This document shows, piece after piece, positions 8,505 through 16,755 of a stretch of 64,000 nt of DNA (position 1 is its first letter; each line of letters starts with the position of its first letter). The notes below the pieces were generated by a model, which saw nothing but the letters and a program-made list of their open reading frames with translations, was not told the origin of the DNA and did not search any database. The stretch is taken from assembly GCF_900013425.1 (NCBI RefSeq), contig NZ_FBXK01000003.1:104067-168066 (forward strand), in the 5' to 3' direction. Both the position numbers and the translations under genes were made by a program. The stretch is from Sphingobium sp. Z007 (lineage in GTDB: Bacteria; Pseudomonadota; Alphaproteobacteria; Sphingomonadales; Sphingomonadaceae).

Positions 8505-8870
8505 TCACCGAAACAAACCCTCCCGCCAAACTAGGGAATTTTAGATGCCCACTTTTGCGGAATCTTCGGCGCCCGTTGACACCCGCCTCATTCAGCCAAG
8601 AGGCACTCGCGGGCTCCGCGCGTTCGCCGGCCTCTGCGCTGGTGGGAGCTGGCGCTGCCGGCCGGCGTGTGGATTGTCGCTGCAAAGGTGTTGCTGGTGG
8701 GTGCCCGCACGCTGGGGCGTTCCGGGCTTGGGCTTCGCTATGCAGTGTTCTCGCTGATCCGCCTGTCCGGTCGGCTATCTCACATTGGCTTTCGGGTGTG
8801 GAGCCACCAAGGAGGTAAGTGGAGGTGATCTGCCTCGTGTTAGAAATCAGAGCGTGAACCAGGATATACG

Positions 8871-9075
8871 ATGAATGATCCGAAACCGTCGGCTCTCTCC
8901 AGTCCGCCGGATGCTTTAAAAAGCCAGCGCATCCGAAATTGCTGAAGGTTTTAGGTCCTGGTCTCATTACCGGTGCATCCGACGACGACCCGAGCGGCAT
9001 AGCCACCTATTCTCAAGCTGGCGCACAGTTCAGCTACAGCGTGGCATGTCATGTTTTTCAGCTGGCCTTTGATGT
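8871..9075 (+). pseudogene. NRAMP (MntH-type) metal transporter, N-terminal stub
   Basis: ATG 8871 opens 'MNDPKPSALSSPPDALK'. After a one-base shift near 8925 the neighbouring frame reads 'LLKVLGPGLITGASDDDPS' and 'GIATYSQAGAQFSY', the first membrane segment and signature of NRAMP divalent-metal/proton symporters. The coding sequence is cut at 9075/9076, where the end of an IS66 remnant begins. Only about 60 of the usual ~420-450 residues remain, so it is non-functional. Confidence 0.75.
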
Positions 9076-9375
9076 GTAAGCGATGTCCTCAGCCCACCGC
9101 GATCCAAGGCATGGGTTCGCCGACCGCGTTTGCGGGGGTGGCCGTTGATGAGGCGTGCGAGCGTGTTGGTCAGCCAGGCGGATGGACCAAGTTCATTGAG
9201 CTTGCAGCATTCGATGAGTGTGGCGACGAAAACCCAGTCGTCCCCGCCTTCGTCTGAGCCAGCGAGCAGGGCATTCTTGCGATTAAGCGCGAGCGGGCGG
9301 ATCGAGCGCTCGACGGTGTTGTAGTCGAGGTCGATGCGCCCATCGTCGAGGAACATGGTGAGGCCAAGCTTTTAG
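9076..9375 (-). mobile_element. IS66-family transposase (TnpC) C-terminal remnant
   Basis: The minus strand reads 'KLGLTMFLDDGRIDLDYN' then 'VERSIRPLALNRKNALLAGS' and 'LTNTLARLINGHP', characteristic of the IS66 TnpC C-terminus (DDE Glu in TVERSIRPL). A one-base shift in the run of C after NGHP separates it from the normal ending 'ANAVGEPMPWIAVG'. On the plus strand the outer end begins GTAAGCG, the IS66 terminal motif, right where the NRAMP gene is cut. No other part of the element is present. Confidence 0.8.
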
Positions 9376-9901
9376 ACAGGGGGCGCTGGCTGTCATTCAG
9401 TCGGACATGGATTGGGAAGTGCCAGGGAGGTTGTCCTAGTTATATGCGGCGGTGTAGTCGTGGCTGCGTTCCGGGCTTGAGCTGTTGACTAGCGGCCGAC
9501 AAAGGCCGGTCGGTGAAGACAGCGGTCCAGATACCGTTGTCATCGCGGCGCTGATCAGCTCGCCAGGGCGCGACGCGGCGATTCGTCTTGGACGGAGCAC
9601 CGCTGGCGACGATCCCCGGCCGGCATGCTCCGCAACGACGCTGGCTGGCCGGCGGCACCGCCTCCGCGCAATGGTTTGATGAATCATCGATTTTCGGCGG
9701 CCATGAGAGGGATGGGGGGCACTTCTCGTTGGTTACGCTGTACTCTATGTCAACGCTCCCGCATTGTGGCGTTAGGGCCAGATTTCGAGTATCGAACGTC
9801 AGTGTTAGGGTTGCCTCCGCCCAGGCGGCTTGTGCCACCGTCTCATGGACGCCGGTTAATTTTGACAAGCCGCGCCGGAACGCATGGCGAAGGGAGAGAC
9901 T
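9376..9901. other. About 525 bp without a recognisable gene
   Basis: Short frames exist on both strands but none has a convincing start, ribosome site or family resemblance. The 3' part contains the ribosome binding site (GGAGAG, 9893-9898) of the TelA gene and presumably its promoter. Since it borders an IS66 remnant, it may be mobile-element debris. Confidence 0.4.
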
Positions 9902-11074
9902 ATGAAGCCCACGACCATCGGGTCCATTCCGACCGCAGACAGCTTCAAACCCACGGCACCCGTTGGGGTAGTTCCACTGGCGACCGGCGCTATCGTGCTT
10001 CGTCCCGAACAATTGCTAGACGCGCAGAAGAGGATTGCGCAGATCGACTTCGCCACAATGCCGTCAGGCGACATGATCAGACTCGGGCTCGATGCGGAGC
10101 AGGCGCTCCAGCGCACGCTCGACGGCTTCCTCGCCCGGCTCGATAAAAACTCCGCGGCGGCTGTGTTCGCGCTCTTCGGGCGGCTCGAAAAGGGAGTGGA
10201 AGACGCCGACCTTCCGGAGATTCTGGACAAAGTACAGAACGGCGAAAAACCCGGATTGATCGGCAGCTTGCTCGGCCGGCTTCGCGGCAAGCGGCCCGAT
10301 CAACTCGCCGAAGAACTGTTGACAGCGATCGGCGACCTTATCGCTGGACGGACAAAGACACTGGCTGACGAGATGACGAAGCTGGAAAGCGCGCTATCCA
10401 TGGAAATGCAGAAGCTGTTTGTCGAGTTGCAGGCGCTCGAAGCACTCAAGCGAAGCTATGGCACGCATTTCGACGACTTCACCGTGGCAGCGGGCGTTGC
10501 CCGGGCGTTGCTTGAAAAGGCCCAAGCCTATGTCGCAGGTGAGAAGGCCGCGCTCGATCCCGCTGATCCCGTCGCCCAAGGTCGCGTTCTGGAATTAACG
10601 GACAAGCTGCGGCTTCTTGAAAGCCGCGCGCTAGCGCTTGAGGGAAGCTATACGCGGCTACCTGCTGATCAGCTGGTTATTCAGCAGATCGAGCAGGCGG
10701 GCGTGGCGACGTTGCAGGAGACGGCCACAACAGTCGCGTCGCGTTTTGCATCGATCAAGATGACGCTGCTGTCGATCCACGGCGCCTTCGCGGTCAAAAG
10801 TGTGCAACAGATTGCCGGGCGCCAAGCCAAACTCGACCGGCAACTCACCGAACTTCGCGGTCGGGCCCTCAAGGACGTGGCCGTGGCGGCTGCGCTGGCC
10901 CCCGGTGAAAACCGCGTCGCGCAGGCGCAGCAGATTGAGTCAATCATCGTCACTACGAAGGAGATCCACGGGTTGGTCGAGGCTGCGAGAAAGACCACCG
11001 ATGAGAAATTCGAGATCGCTCGTCAAAAATTTGCCGACGCCCGGCGGGAACTTGCTACCCTCTCGCAGAAATAG
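9902..11074 (+). CDS. TelA-family (toxic anion resistance) protein
   Basis: 390 residues from ATG 9902. I prefer it to ATG 9884 because GGAGAG sits just upstream. The protein is almost all helical and charged, with 'LLTAIGDLIAGRTKTLADEM', a coiled-coil middle, 'RLLESRALALEGSYTRLPAD' and 'QIEQAGVATLQETATTV', matching the TelA/KlaA family of tellurite-resistance proteins. Cytoplasmic; biochemical role unknown. It is first in a four-gene cluster (TelA, TerD, TelA-like, vWA) that probably forms one operon. Confidence 0.8.
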   Translation: MKPTTIGSIPTADSFKPTAPVGVVPLATGAIVLRPEQLLDAQKRIAQIDFATMPSGDMIRLGLDAEQALQRTLDGFLARLDKNSAAAVFALFGRLEKGVEDADLPEILDKVQNGEKPGLIGSLLGRLRGKRPDQLAEELLTAIGDLIAGRTKTLADEMTKLESALSMEMQKLFVELQALEALKRSYGTHFDDFTVAAGVARALLEKAQAYVAGEKAALDPADPVAQGRVLELTDKLRLLESRALALEGSYTRLPADQLVIQQIEQAGVATLQETATTVASRFASIKMTLLSIHGAFAVKSVQQIAGRQAKLDRQLTELRGRALKDVAVAAALAPGENRVAQAQQIESIIVTTKEIHGLVEAARKTTDEKFEIARQKFADARRELATLSQK

Positions 11075-11121
11075 AGACCGTCATCTCCCACGCTGATTGT
11101 TGTACGAGGATCCGCACGACC

Positions 11122-11775
11122 ATGTTGACACTTTCCCTCGACAAGCCCGGCACCGCGACCCCGAAGCTTCAGCTTTCGCTAAACAAGGGCGCCCGGTTCA
11201 CCGCAAAGGTCGAGTGGCGGTGCGATGCCGATCATGCCGATGACGTCGACGTGCACGCGCTCGAGGCGCGCAACGATGGAGACGGGGCCAAGGTGACCGA
11301 ACTCGCCAGCGTACTCTCCACCTACAATACAAAGCGGATGAACCCGCGCGGTGGCGCGCTGGCCGCAAATCCGGACGGGTCTTTTCAAACACCCGGTGGC
11401 GGGCTCTCTCACAGCGGCGACATGCGGGTACAAAACAACAGCGAATCGATTATCGTTGACGGTTCGAAACTGCCGGACGGGGTAAACGAGATTCCGATCC
11501 TGGTAACGGTCCACGACGCGGAACATGGCGGCGGCCACGACACCGGCGAGGCTGAAGAAGATGAACCCGCCTTTGGCGACATCGACGTTTGCACCATTAC
11601 GCTGTCGGACGATACCGGGCGGGAACTTGGTGCCTATCAGCTATCGTCCGAATTCAAGGATTTTAACGTCGTCCAGCTCGGCAGCATCCTGCTCGGTCCC
11701 GACGGATGGGAATATGCGGCTGTGGGCCGCGGTTTTAACGGGACCTTCAACGATGTCCTCGCGCACTTCTCTTGA
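11122..11775 (+). CDS. TerD-family stress protein
   Basis: 217 residues. The start 'MLTLSLDKPG' and the internal 'FTAKVEWRCDADHADDVDVH', 'SIIVDGSKLPDGVNEIPILV' and 'FGDIDVCTITLSDDTGREL' follow the TerD/CABP beta-sandwich pattern. Asp-rich loops ('DADHADDVD', 'DGSKLPDG') correspond to the Ca2+ sites of the family. A Gly/His-rich insertion ('AEHGGGHDTGEAEEDEP') is unusual. It lies 47 bp after the TelA gene and overlaps the possible TTG start of the next gene. Confidence 0.85.
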   Translation: MLTLSLDKPGTATPKLQLSLNKGARFTAKVEWRCDADHADDVDVHALEARNDGDGAKVTELASVLSTYNTKRMNPRGGALAANPDGSFQTPGGGLSHSGDMRVQNNSESIIVDGSKLPDGVNEIPILVTVHDAEHGGGHDTGEAEEDEPAFGDIDVCTITLSDDTGRELGAYQLSSEFKDFNVVQLGSILLGPDGWEYAAVGRGFNGTFNDVLAHFS

Positions 11776-11783
11776 TCCGACAG

Positions 11784-12833
11784 ATGGGTGACGACCCGGC
11801 TCCGAGCGGAAAGTCCGGCACTGAGGAACCGCCGGGCAGACTGCGTCCGACGATTATTAGGCAAGTGGACAGGACGCGGCGCGCTTCTAGCAGCCAAAAC
11901 GTTAATGCGCAAAGCGGCGAGGAAGGGACGGGTGGGACCAAGCCCGCCGTTCTGGCTGTGGAGCATCCGCAAAGCGGGAAGCCGGGCCGCGTCATCACCG
12001 CGCCAACGGCGATCCCCGGCGTCGAGCGTAAACGGATCGTTGTCGTCTCGGCCGATATTGAACGTCTTTTCCCTGGTGTAGCGCCAGCAGTGTCGGGAAA
12101 AGCGGTTCGGCTGGTCAGGAGCTTCGTTCCGGAAGGCGCGCGCGACCGGCAAGTCACGATGTGGGGCCATGCGGCTCAGCAAGACTATGCCGAACTCGTC
12201 TCAACTACGCTGGAGCTATCACAGGCAGAGGTGCTCATCAGAGCGCGCCGCTATTTAGTTCGAATCGCCGGGCTGCTCGACACGATCGACTTGGAGGCGG
12301 TCTGCGGTTCTGGTCTGTCGCCTGGTTTATTCGGTCGCCTGTTCGGCGGCGGCCGGATCGATACAGCTGGCAAACTTGAGGCCGCGCGAGTCGAACTCGA
12401 ACAGCTGGTCCGGCTGACCAACGTGACTCTCGAGCCGCTCCTTGCACTCAAGGCCTCATTCGACGAGCAATCGCGCCGCCTCGATGCAGCTTGGCAAGAT
12501 ATAGAGGCGGCGGGCCTTGCGGCTGCCTTCCTGTCCGAACATCTTGTCAATGACCGACCCGAGTTGTCACGGCGCCTGCTGGAACGCAGCATGAGTCTTG
12601 CCCAAACGGCGCTGCAAATCCGGAACAGCGCCTCGTTGCGCGACAGCCAGGCGGAGCAACCACTAAGCTTGGTCGCGGCGATTCAGAACGTGGTGCTCGT
12701 GACGCTGCCGGGCTGGCTGGTCGCTATCGCCGCGCTGAACGTCGCTTCTCCCGCCAGCCGGCAACCGACCCCCACTCAGGCGACTGAACTTCAATTTCAG
12801 CTCCGTACCATCCTTCAACAACTCAAAGCATGA
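11784..12833 (+). CDS. TelA-like helical protein of the ter cluster
   Basis: 349 residues from ATG 11784; a TTG at 11772 overlapping the terD stop is an alternative that would add four residues. A polar, disordered N-terminus (about 75 residues) is followed by a helical body. 'GLFGRLFGGGRIDTAGKLEA' and 'LEQLVRLTNVTLEPLLAL' recall the TelA fold, but similarity is weak. A C-terminal hydrophobic stretch 'VVLVTLPGWLVAIAALNVA' could be a membrane anchor. Function unknown; position between TerD and the vWA protein suggests it belongs to the same complex. Confidence 0.55.
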   Translation: MGDDPAPSGKSGTEEPPGRLRPTIIRQVDRTRRASSSQNVNAQSGEEGTGGTKPAVLAVEHPQSGKPGRVITAPTAIPGVERKRIVVVSADIERLFPGVAPAVSGKAVRLVRSFVPEGARDRQVTMWGHAAQQDYAELVSTTLELSQAEVLIRARRYLVRIAGLLDTIDLEAVCGSGLSPGLFGRLFGGGRIDTAGKLEAARVELEQLVRLTNVTLEPLLALKASFDEQSRRLDAAWQDIEAAGLAAAFLSEHLVNDRPELSRRLLERSMSLAQTALQIRNSASLRDSQAEQPLSLVAAIQNVVLVTLPGWLVAIAALNVASPASRQPTPTQATELQFQLRTILQQLKA

Positions 12834-12845
12834 GGATCGAGCACC

Positions 12846-13595
12846 GTGGCCCTGCAACTGAATCTGGAAAAGTCCGCGCGCGCGTTACGCCTCTCCCTCG
12901 ACAAGGCGGGTATCGCCCACGACGTGAAAGCAGAACTCATCTTTGACATGGACGTATCCGGCTCCTTTGAGCACGAGCATGAAGAGGGAACAACCAGCCA
13001 GTTGATCGCCCGGCTCGTGCCCTACGGTATGGAACTGGACCCCGATGGTCGGATTGATGTTTTTACCTTCAGCGACGGTAAGCACAGCGTCCATCACGTT
13101 GGCACCGTGACACCCGACGATTCCGAAGGGTACATTGTTCGCAACGTAATTGACCAAGTGCCCGGCTGGAATGGCGGGACGACGTACAGCTATGTGCTCG
13201 AACGCAATCTCCAACATTTTGGCTGGCTAACGGCGGAGCCGGAAAGAGGCGGCTTCCTCAGCCGCTTTTTCGGCGTTGCCACGGACCCGGTGATCCGCGC
13301 TAGGAAGCGGTCAATCGTGATCTTTGTAACGGACGGCGAGAACGACCCGGCCGATCATGCGCGCACGATCAAAGTCCTCGAAGAATCCGAGCAACGGGGC
13401 GATCAAGTCTACTTTCTGTTCATGGGCGCATGCGAGCACGACGTAGATTTCGGGTTCCTGCGAACGCTCGCTGCACGGTTCAAAAATACCGGTGTCGTAA
13501 TCATACGCGATCTGGATTCGTTCGTCGAATTGTCCGACGACCAACTCAATGCCGAGTTGCTCGTCCCCGAACTCCTCGATTGGCTAAAGTCGTGA
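12846..13595 (+). CDS. TerF/TerY-like von Willebrand factor A protein
   Basis: 249 residues starting at GTG 12846, 12 bp after the previous stop. An N-terminal TerD-like beginning ('LRLSLDKAGIAHDVKAELIF') leads into a vWA domain with the metal-ion-dependent adhesion site 'DMDVSGSF' (DxSxS, residues about 35-42), 'GGTTYSYVL' and 'IVIFVTDGENDP'. vWA proteins of ter systems assemble with TerD-type Ca2+ proteins. It is last in the cluster. Confidence 0.82.
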   Translation: MALQLNLEKSARALRLSLDKAGIAHDVKAELIFDMDVSGSFEHEHEEGTTSQLIARLVPYGMELDPDGRIDVFTFSDGKHSVHHVGTVTPDDSEGYIVRNVIDQVPGWNGGTTYSYVLERNLQHFGWLTAEPERGGFLSRFFGVATDPVIRARKRSIVIFVTDGENDPADHARTIKVLEESEQRGDQVYFLFMGACEHDVDFGFLRTLAARFKNTGVVIIRDLDSFVELSDDQLNAELLVPELLDWLKS

Positions 13596-13972
13596 ACCCG
13601 GCAAATGAATGGCAGTTATATTTGCGATCAGAGAGTGTAGCCTAGTATGGGCGGGCGTGTATTATTAGCGCCAGTTCCTCGGACCTCCGTACGTCCACTT
13701 CTATCGCCAAGCTGTGCGAGGTGCTGAGTAGTTGTGCTTCCGTGCGGCCATCGACCGCGCGCTTTCAGAAACGGGGCTTGCCGATGAGCGCATCGAGGTG
13801 AGAGGACCGCGAAAGCCAGATTACCTTTTCCGGCCCGCTGTTTTTTGTGCCTGTCCGAGCGCCATAACGCGAGGTTCAACGACATAACTTGGCCCGCACC
13901 AGCCAATCGAAAGGCCGCGCACCAAGCCTTGCCACCAGCCATTGATCGTACTGGGAAACGGAATTTAAAAAA
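13596..13972. other. Gene-free interval with debris
   Basis: Apart from the HAD-like fragment at 13739-13833 I see no gene. Frames on both strands are short and lack ribosome sites. The interval separates the ter cluster (plus) from a minus-strand group. Confidence 0.4.
13739..13833 (+). pseudogene. Fragment of a second HAD phosphatase gene
   Basis: This 95-bp stretch is clearly related to 752-849 of the intact HAD gene. Shared runs include GCGCTTTCAGAA versus GCGCTGTCGGAA, then GGGGCTTGCCGA and GCCAGATTACCTTTTCCGG. There is a small deletion near 13797, so the frame is lost. It shows that a paralogue or duplicated segment once stood here. Confidence 0.7.
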
Positions 13973-14566
13973 TCAATGGCGATGAGGCGCCAGGCTAGCA
14001 ATTTTCTGGGCATCAGGTGGGTAGGACATCTCCTTGAAAAACTCGAAGCTTCCTGTCGCTCGTACGACCACCCTCGCATTATTCGTAGAATGATTTTGAA
14101 ACGCCACGCCATAGAGACTACCGTGATCGGCATTGAAGCGCTTGCCGCCTTCGTCCGACAGCCCTGCTCCTAAAACCGCATCATTATGCCCTTCGATCAA
14201 CTGGTATTCATAGCCAAGATGCACGCCGTTTGCGGTCCAGGAAAGATCCAGTCGATCACCCGCTTCCATATAGGCATTTACCGTTTGTGAGCCACCCGGC
14301 GGTATTGATAATCTCAATGTGGCGACACCCCATTTCGAATGTTCCTTAGAAGCTGAAACAGAATAGCCAATAAATACAGTGAGCGAGGTCACAAATATCG
14401 CCGCAGACAAGATAAATATTCGCGTACTTACCGAACTCCTGTCGGAAAGTCCTTCTCGGTTGATTCGCACATTATTTCCGATTTTCAGAGCCAGAGTAGG
14501 AGGCCTAACTAACTGATGATGTCCGGCGCACCAGAGTGCAACGTGTTGTCCCGAAAGGCCTTCCAA
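13973..14566 (-). CDS. Membrane-anchored protein with a C-terminal beta-domain
   Basis: Up to 197 residues; the first codon here is TTG and a GTG at 14470 is an equally possible start. One membrane segment ('IFILSAAIFVTSLTVFIGY') precedes a periplasmic domain. That domain has 'LRLSIPPGGSQTVNAYMEAG', 'LDLSWTANGVHLGYEYQLI' and 'GVAFQNHSTNNARVVVRATG'. This resembles the C-terminal domain of the short 'transmembrane anchor' proteins found next to metal-resistance genes, but that is my family judgement, not a search. Function unknown. Confidence 0.5.
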   Translation of the reverse strand: MEGLSGQHVALWCAGHHQLVRPPTLALKIGNNVRINREGLSDRSSVSTRIFILSAAIFVTSLTVFIGYSVSASKEHSKWGVATLRLSIPPGGSQTVNAYMEAGDRLDLSWTANGVHLGYEYQLIEGHNDAVLGAGLSDEGGKRFNADHGSLYGVAFQNHSTNNARVVVRATGSFEFFKEMSYPPDAQKIASLAPHRH

Positions 14567-14613
14567 TCTCTCGAATGCGCTACCAAACCGGGTATAGACC
14601 GGCCGGGGAGCGA

Positions 14614-15075
14614 TCAGTGTCGGCGGCGGCCTAGCATTCGCCCGATTCTCGGAAGAACTAGGGGGGCGGCAATGAGGGCGAGGGCTCCGATCACCCAGAG
14701 CACAATAATCGCCGGTTTCAGAACTACTCGCAGCAAAGCTATGGCCTGACCCGAAAAACCGTTGACGTTAAGATTGTCAACGACGCTGCCGACGCCCTTG
14801 CCGGCCCCGGCGACCGTGGCCAGATTCTTCCCGCTGTCCGCCAACAAGCCGGCATTGGTCGCAAACCAGGAGAGGATGGGATCGACAAAGGCGTAGCCAA
14901 TCCAGGCGAGCAGAGACCACACCAAAAGCCCAGCCAGTATGCCGATCCAAGATATGGGCCGCATCAGTCGACGTGCTGGATCCCCGGCCATCGGGCGGCC
15001 CGCCCACTGGTCGGAAAACTGGTGCTCGCCATAACCGCCGCGAGGCAAGCGGTCATCACGCCTATGTTCACCCAT
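14614..15075 (-). CDS. Two-span inner-membrane protein, unknown
   Basis: 153 residues starting at ATG 15075, with AGGAG seven bases upstream. A hydrophilic N-terminus (about 40 residues) is followed by two membrane segments, 'WIGILAGLLVWSLLAWIGYA' and 'LKPAIIVLWVIGALALIAAP', and a very basic end 'GRMLGRRRH'. No family recognised. Same strand as the two-component genes upstream, 255 bp away. Confidence 0.55.
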   Translation of the reverse strand: MGEHRRDDRLPRGGYGEHQFSDQWAGRPMAGDPARRLMRPISWIGILAGLLVWSLLAWIGYAFVDPILSWFATNAGLLADSGKNLATVAGAGKGVGSVVDNLNVNGFSGQAIALLRVVLKPAIIVLWVIGALALIAAPLVLPRIGRMLGRRRH

Positions 15076-15330
15076 CTCTGTCTCCTCTTACGGCCATTGG
15101 ATAGATCGCAAAGTCTGAACAAGCGCGAATTCGAGTACCGCGCAATCGAGATAGCTTGCCTGGCGTCGTGCCGTGCCACCAGGTCCGAGAACTCCTTTAC
15201 CAACGCCTCCACAGATGCGAGGATTCTGGTCCCTTCCGTCTATCGCAACTATATCCCTTATGTGAATTGACATGACCTGAATTGATGGTGTGATTGCCAT
15301 CCGCTCCGCTCGGAATCGGACGATGACACA

Positions 15331-16755
15331 TCAGACCCCGCTAACTGGCCTTCCCGGATCGCGCTTAGTTATCCTGTGCGGACGTTGTGCTTCGTTGTTC
15401 AGCGGTAGCCGCATGGAGACACGCAAGCCTGGCGAGTTATCCTCGAGCACAATCGAACCTCCGTGCGCCCGAGCAACCGCCGCCACGATCGAAAGCCCAA
15501 GCCCGCTTCCTTCAGTCGACCGACTCGCATCAAGCCGCACCAAACGGTCCGTTGCACGGTTGCGTTGCGCGGCCTCTATGCCCGGACCGTTGTCCGTTAC
15601 GGTGAGGGCTGCTTTTCCGTCCAGAATATCGGTCTTGATGCCGATTGCGCCGCTGTTCGGAGCGTGTTTTAGCGCGTTGTCAATCAAGTTGCAGGTGGCC
15701 TGGACCAGAAGCGATGGTGCTCCGGTCGTTGGCGCGGAACGCAACTCGCCCATCAGATTTTGATCTGCCGACTCCGCAACCGGATCGTACAACTCGATTG
15801 CTTCGCGCGCAATATCTGCAAGGTCAAGCGGTTGCAGCATATCGGCTGTAAGAGAATCGACACGCGCCAGCGCGAGAAGGCCGTTGATCAACTTCAGGAG
15901 AGCGTCGATATCGCGCGTCGTAGCCGCTAAAAACTCAGGCCCCGCCGGGGCACTTCTTAGCATAGCGAGCTCCGCCCTTACTTTCATGCGGGTCAGCGGA
16001 GTTTTCAGATCGTGCGCCAAACCATCCGTTGCGGCGCGCAGGCTTGCAACCATCCGCTCCACTTCCTCGAAGCAGGCGTTCACAACTTCGGCGAGTCTGT
16101 CATACTCATCGCCGCGCCCGGTCACCGGCAGGCGCTCGTCGAGCCCACCGGCCAGGAACCGTTCACCAGTTGCCGAGGCGCGTTCGACGAAGCGCAACGC
16201 GCGCCGACTGATCAGCCAGCCTAGCATTAATCCCACGAGGGCCGTTACCGCGACTGACCATGCGAGCGCCTCCAGGTAGCGTGCACGAAGTTGCTCACGG
16301 CCATCCGACAGGTGTCCGACGAGAAGCCGGTATCCGGGTCCGATTGTGAGAAGCTCGGCCTCTACCCGCCGTTTGAAGAGCACGTCGTTGCCACGCGCGG
16401 GAAGAGTGAAAGCCTGCCATCCCGGTTTATCAACGCCAACCGGCCATTCGCTCAGATCGCCTGCTACAATTACCTTGTCGGCACTCTCGAGCAAATAGAT
16501 TGAATCGCTCCGGTCGACCCGCGAGCGCGCCTGCGAGATAAAGCGTTTCACTTCCGCGATGCCGCCAGCGCGATAGCGATCCATGAGCCCGGTGACTTCT
16601 GTTTGAACGAGGTGACGGGATTCGGCCTCCAGCACACTGAATGTACGCGCATATTGAAGGGTAAGCGCCGTTACGGTCGCCAGCAAAATGGCGACCGTCA
16701 CCCACAGCGCACCGCGAAACGTCGCTGTCCGGGCGTGCGAAGGCCTAGTTCGCAT
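15331..16755 (-). CDS. Sensor histidine kinase (EnvZ/OmpR type)
   Basis: 474 residues from ATG 16755, whose first 11 bases overlap the end of the response-regulator gene. TM1 is about residues 14-33, a periplasmic sensor about 34-164, TM2 about 165-182, then HAMP. The dimerisation/H box is 'GLAHDLKTPLTRMKVRAEL' with His248. ATPase motifs are 'NLIDNALKHAPN' (N), 'VTDNGPGIE' (G1) and 'GSGLGLSIV' (G2). It autophosphorylates and passes the phosphate to the partner regulator at 16745-17422. The signal is unknown; neighbouring lipoproteins and the TolC gene suggest envelope stress. Confidence 0.93.
   Translation of the reverse strand: MRTRPSHARTATFRGALWVTVAILLATVTALTLQYARTFSVLEAESRHLVQTEVTGLMDRYRAGGIAEVKRFISQARSRVDRSDSIYLLESADKVIVAGDLSEWPVGVDKPGWQAFTLPARGNDVLFKRRVEAELLTIGPGYRLLVGHLSDGREQLRARYLEALAWSVAVTALVGLMLGWLISRRALRFVERASATGERFLAGGLDERLPVTGRGDEYDRLAEVVNACFEEVERMVASLRAATDGLAHDLKTPLTRMKVRAELAMLRSAPAGPEFLAATTRDIDALLKLINGLLALARVDSLTADMLQPLDLADIAREAIELYDPVAESADQNLMGELRSAPTTGAPSLLVQATCNLIDNALKHAPNSGAIGIKTDILDGKAALTVTDNGPGIEAAQRNRATDRLVRLDASRSTEGSGLGLSIVAAVARAHGGSIVLEDNSPGLRVSMRLPLNNEAQRPHRITKRDPGRPVSGV

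Larger units (their letters stand above)
6235..8581 (+). mobile_element. IS21-family insertion sequence, 2,347 bp, complete
   Basis: Both ends start with TGTCA on the inward strand. The left end (from 6235) and the reverse complement of the right end (to 8581) share an imperfect terminal repeat over about 55 bases, including 'TCCGCAAAAGTGGGC' and 'AAAATTCCCTAGTT'. It carries istA and istB. It is flanked by a 5-bp direct repeat CCCGC (6230-6234 and 8582-8586), as expected for IS21 transposition (4-8 bp). This is a different element from the pair at 25465 and 53782. Confidence 0.93.
6216..8828 (+). pseudogene. Small membrane protein gene split by the IS21-family element
   Basis: Joining 6216-6234 to 8587-8828 (removing the IS and one copy of the 5-bp duplication) restores an uninterrupted 86-codon frame. 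It starts with GTG 6216 and ends at TGA 8828. The product begins MTTSDPPHSAKRH and contains 'LRWWELALPAGVWIVAAKV' and 'GLRYAVFSLIRL', so it has one or two membrane segments and a basic tail. Function unknown. It lies just upstream of the NRAMP stub. The exact frame restoration is what dates the insertion as a clean transposition event. Confidence 0.75.

Noticed and set aside
9436..10012. Minus-strand frames before the TelA gene
   Set aside because: No recognisable protein, no ribosome site, and partial overlap with the TelA coding region.
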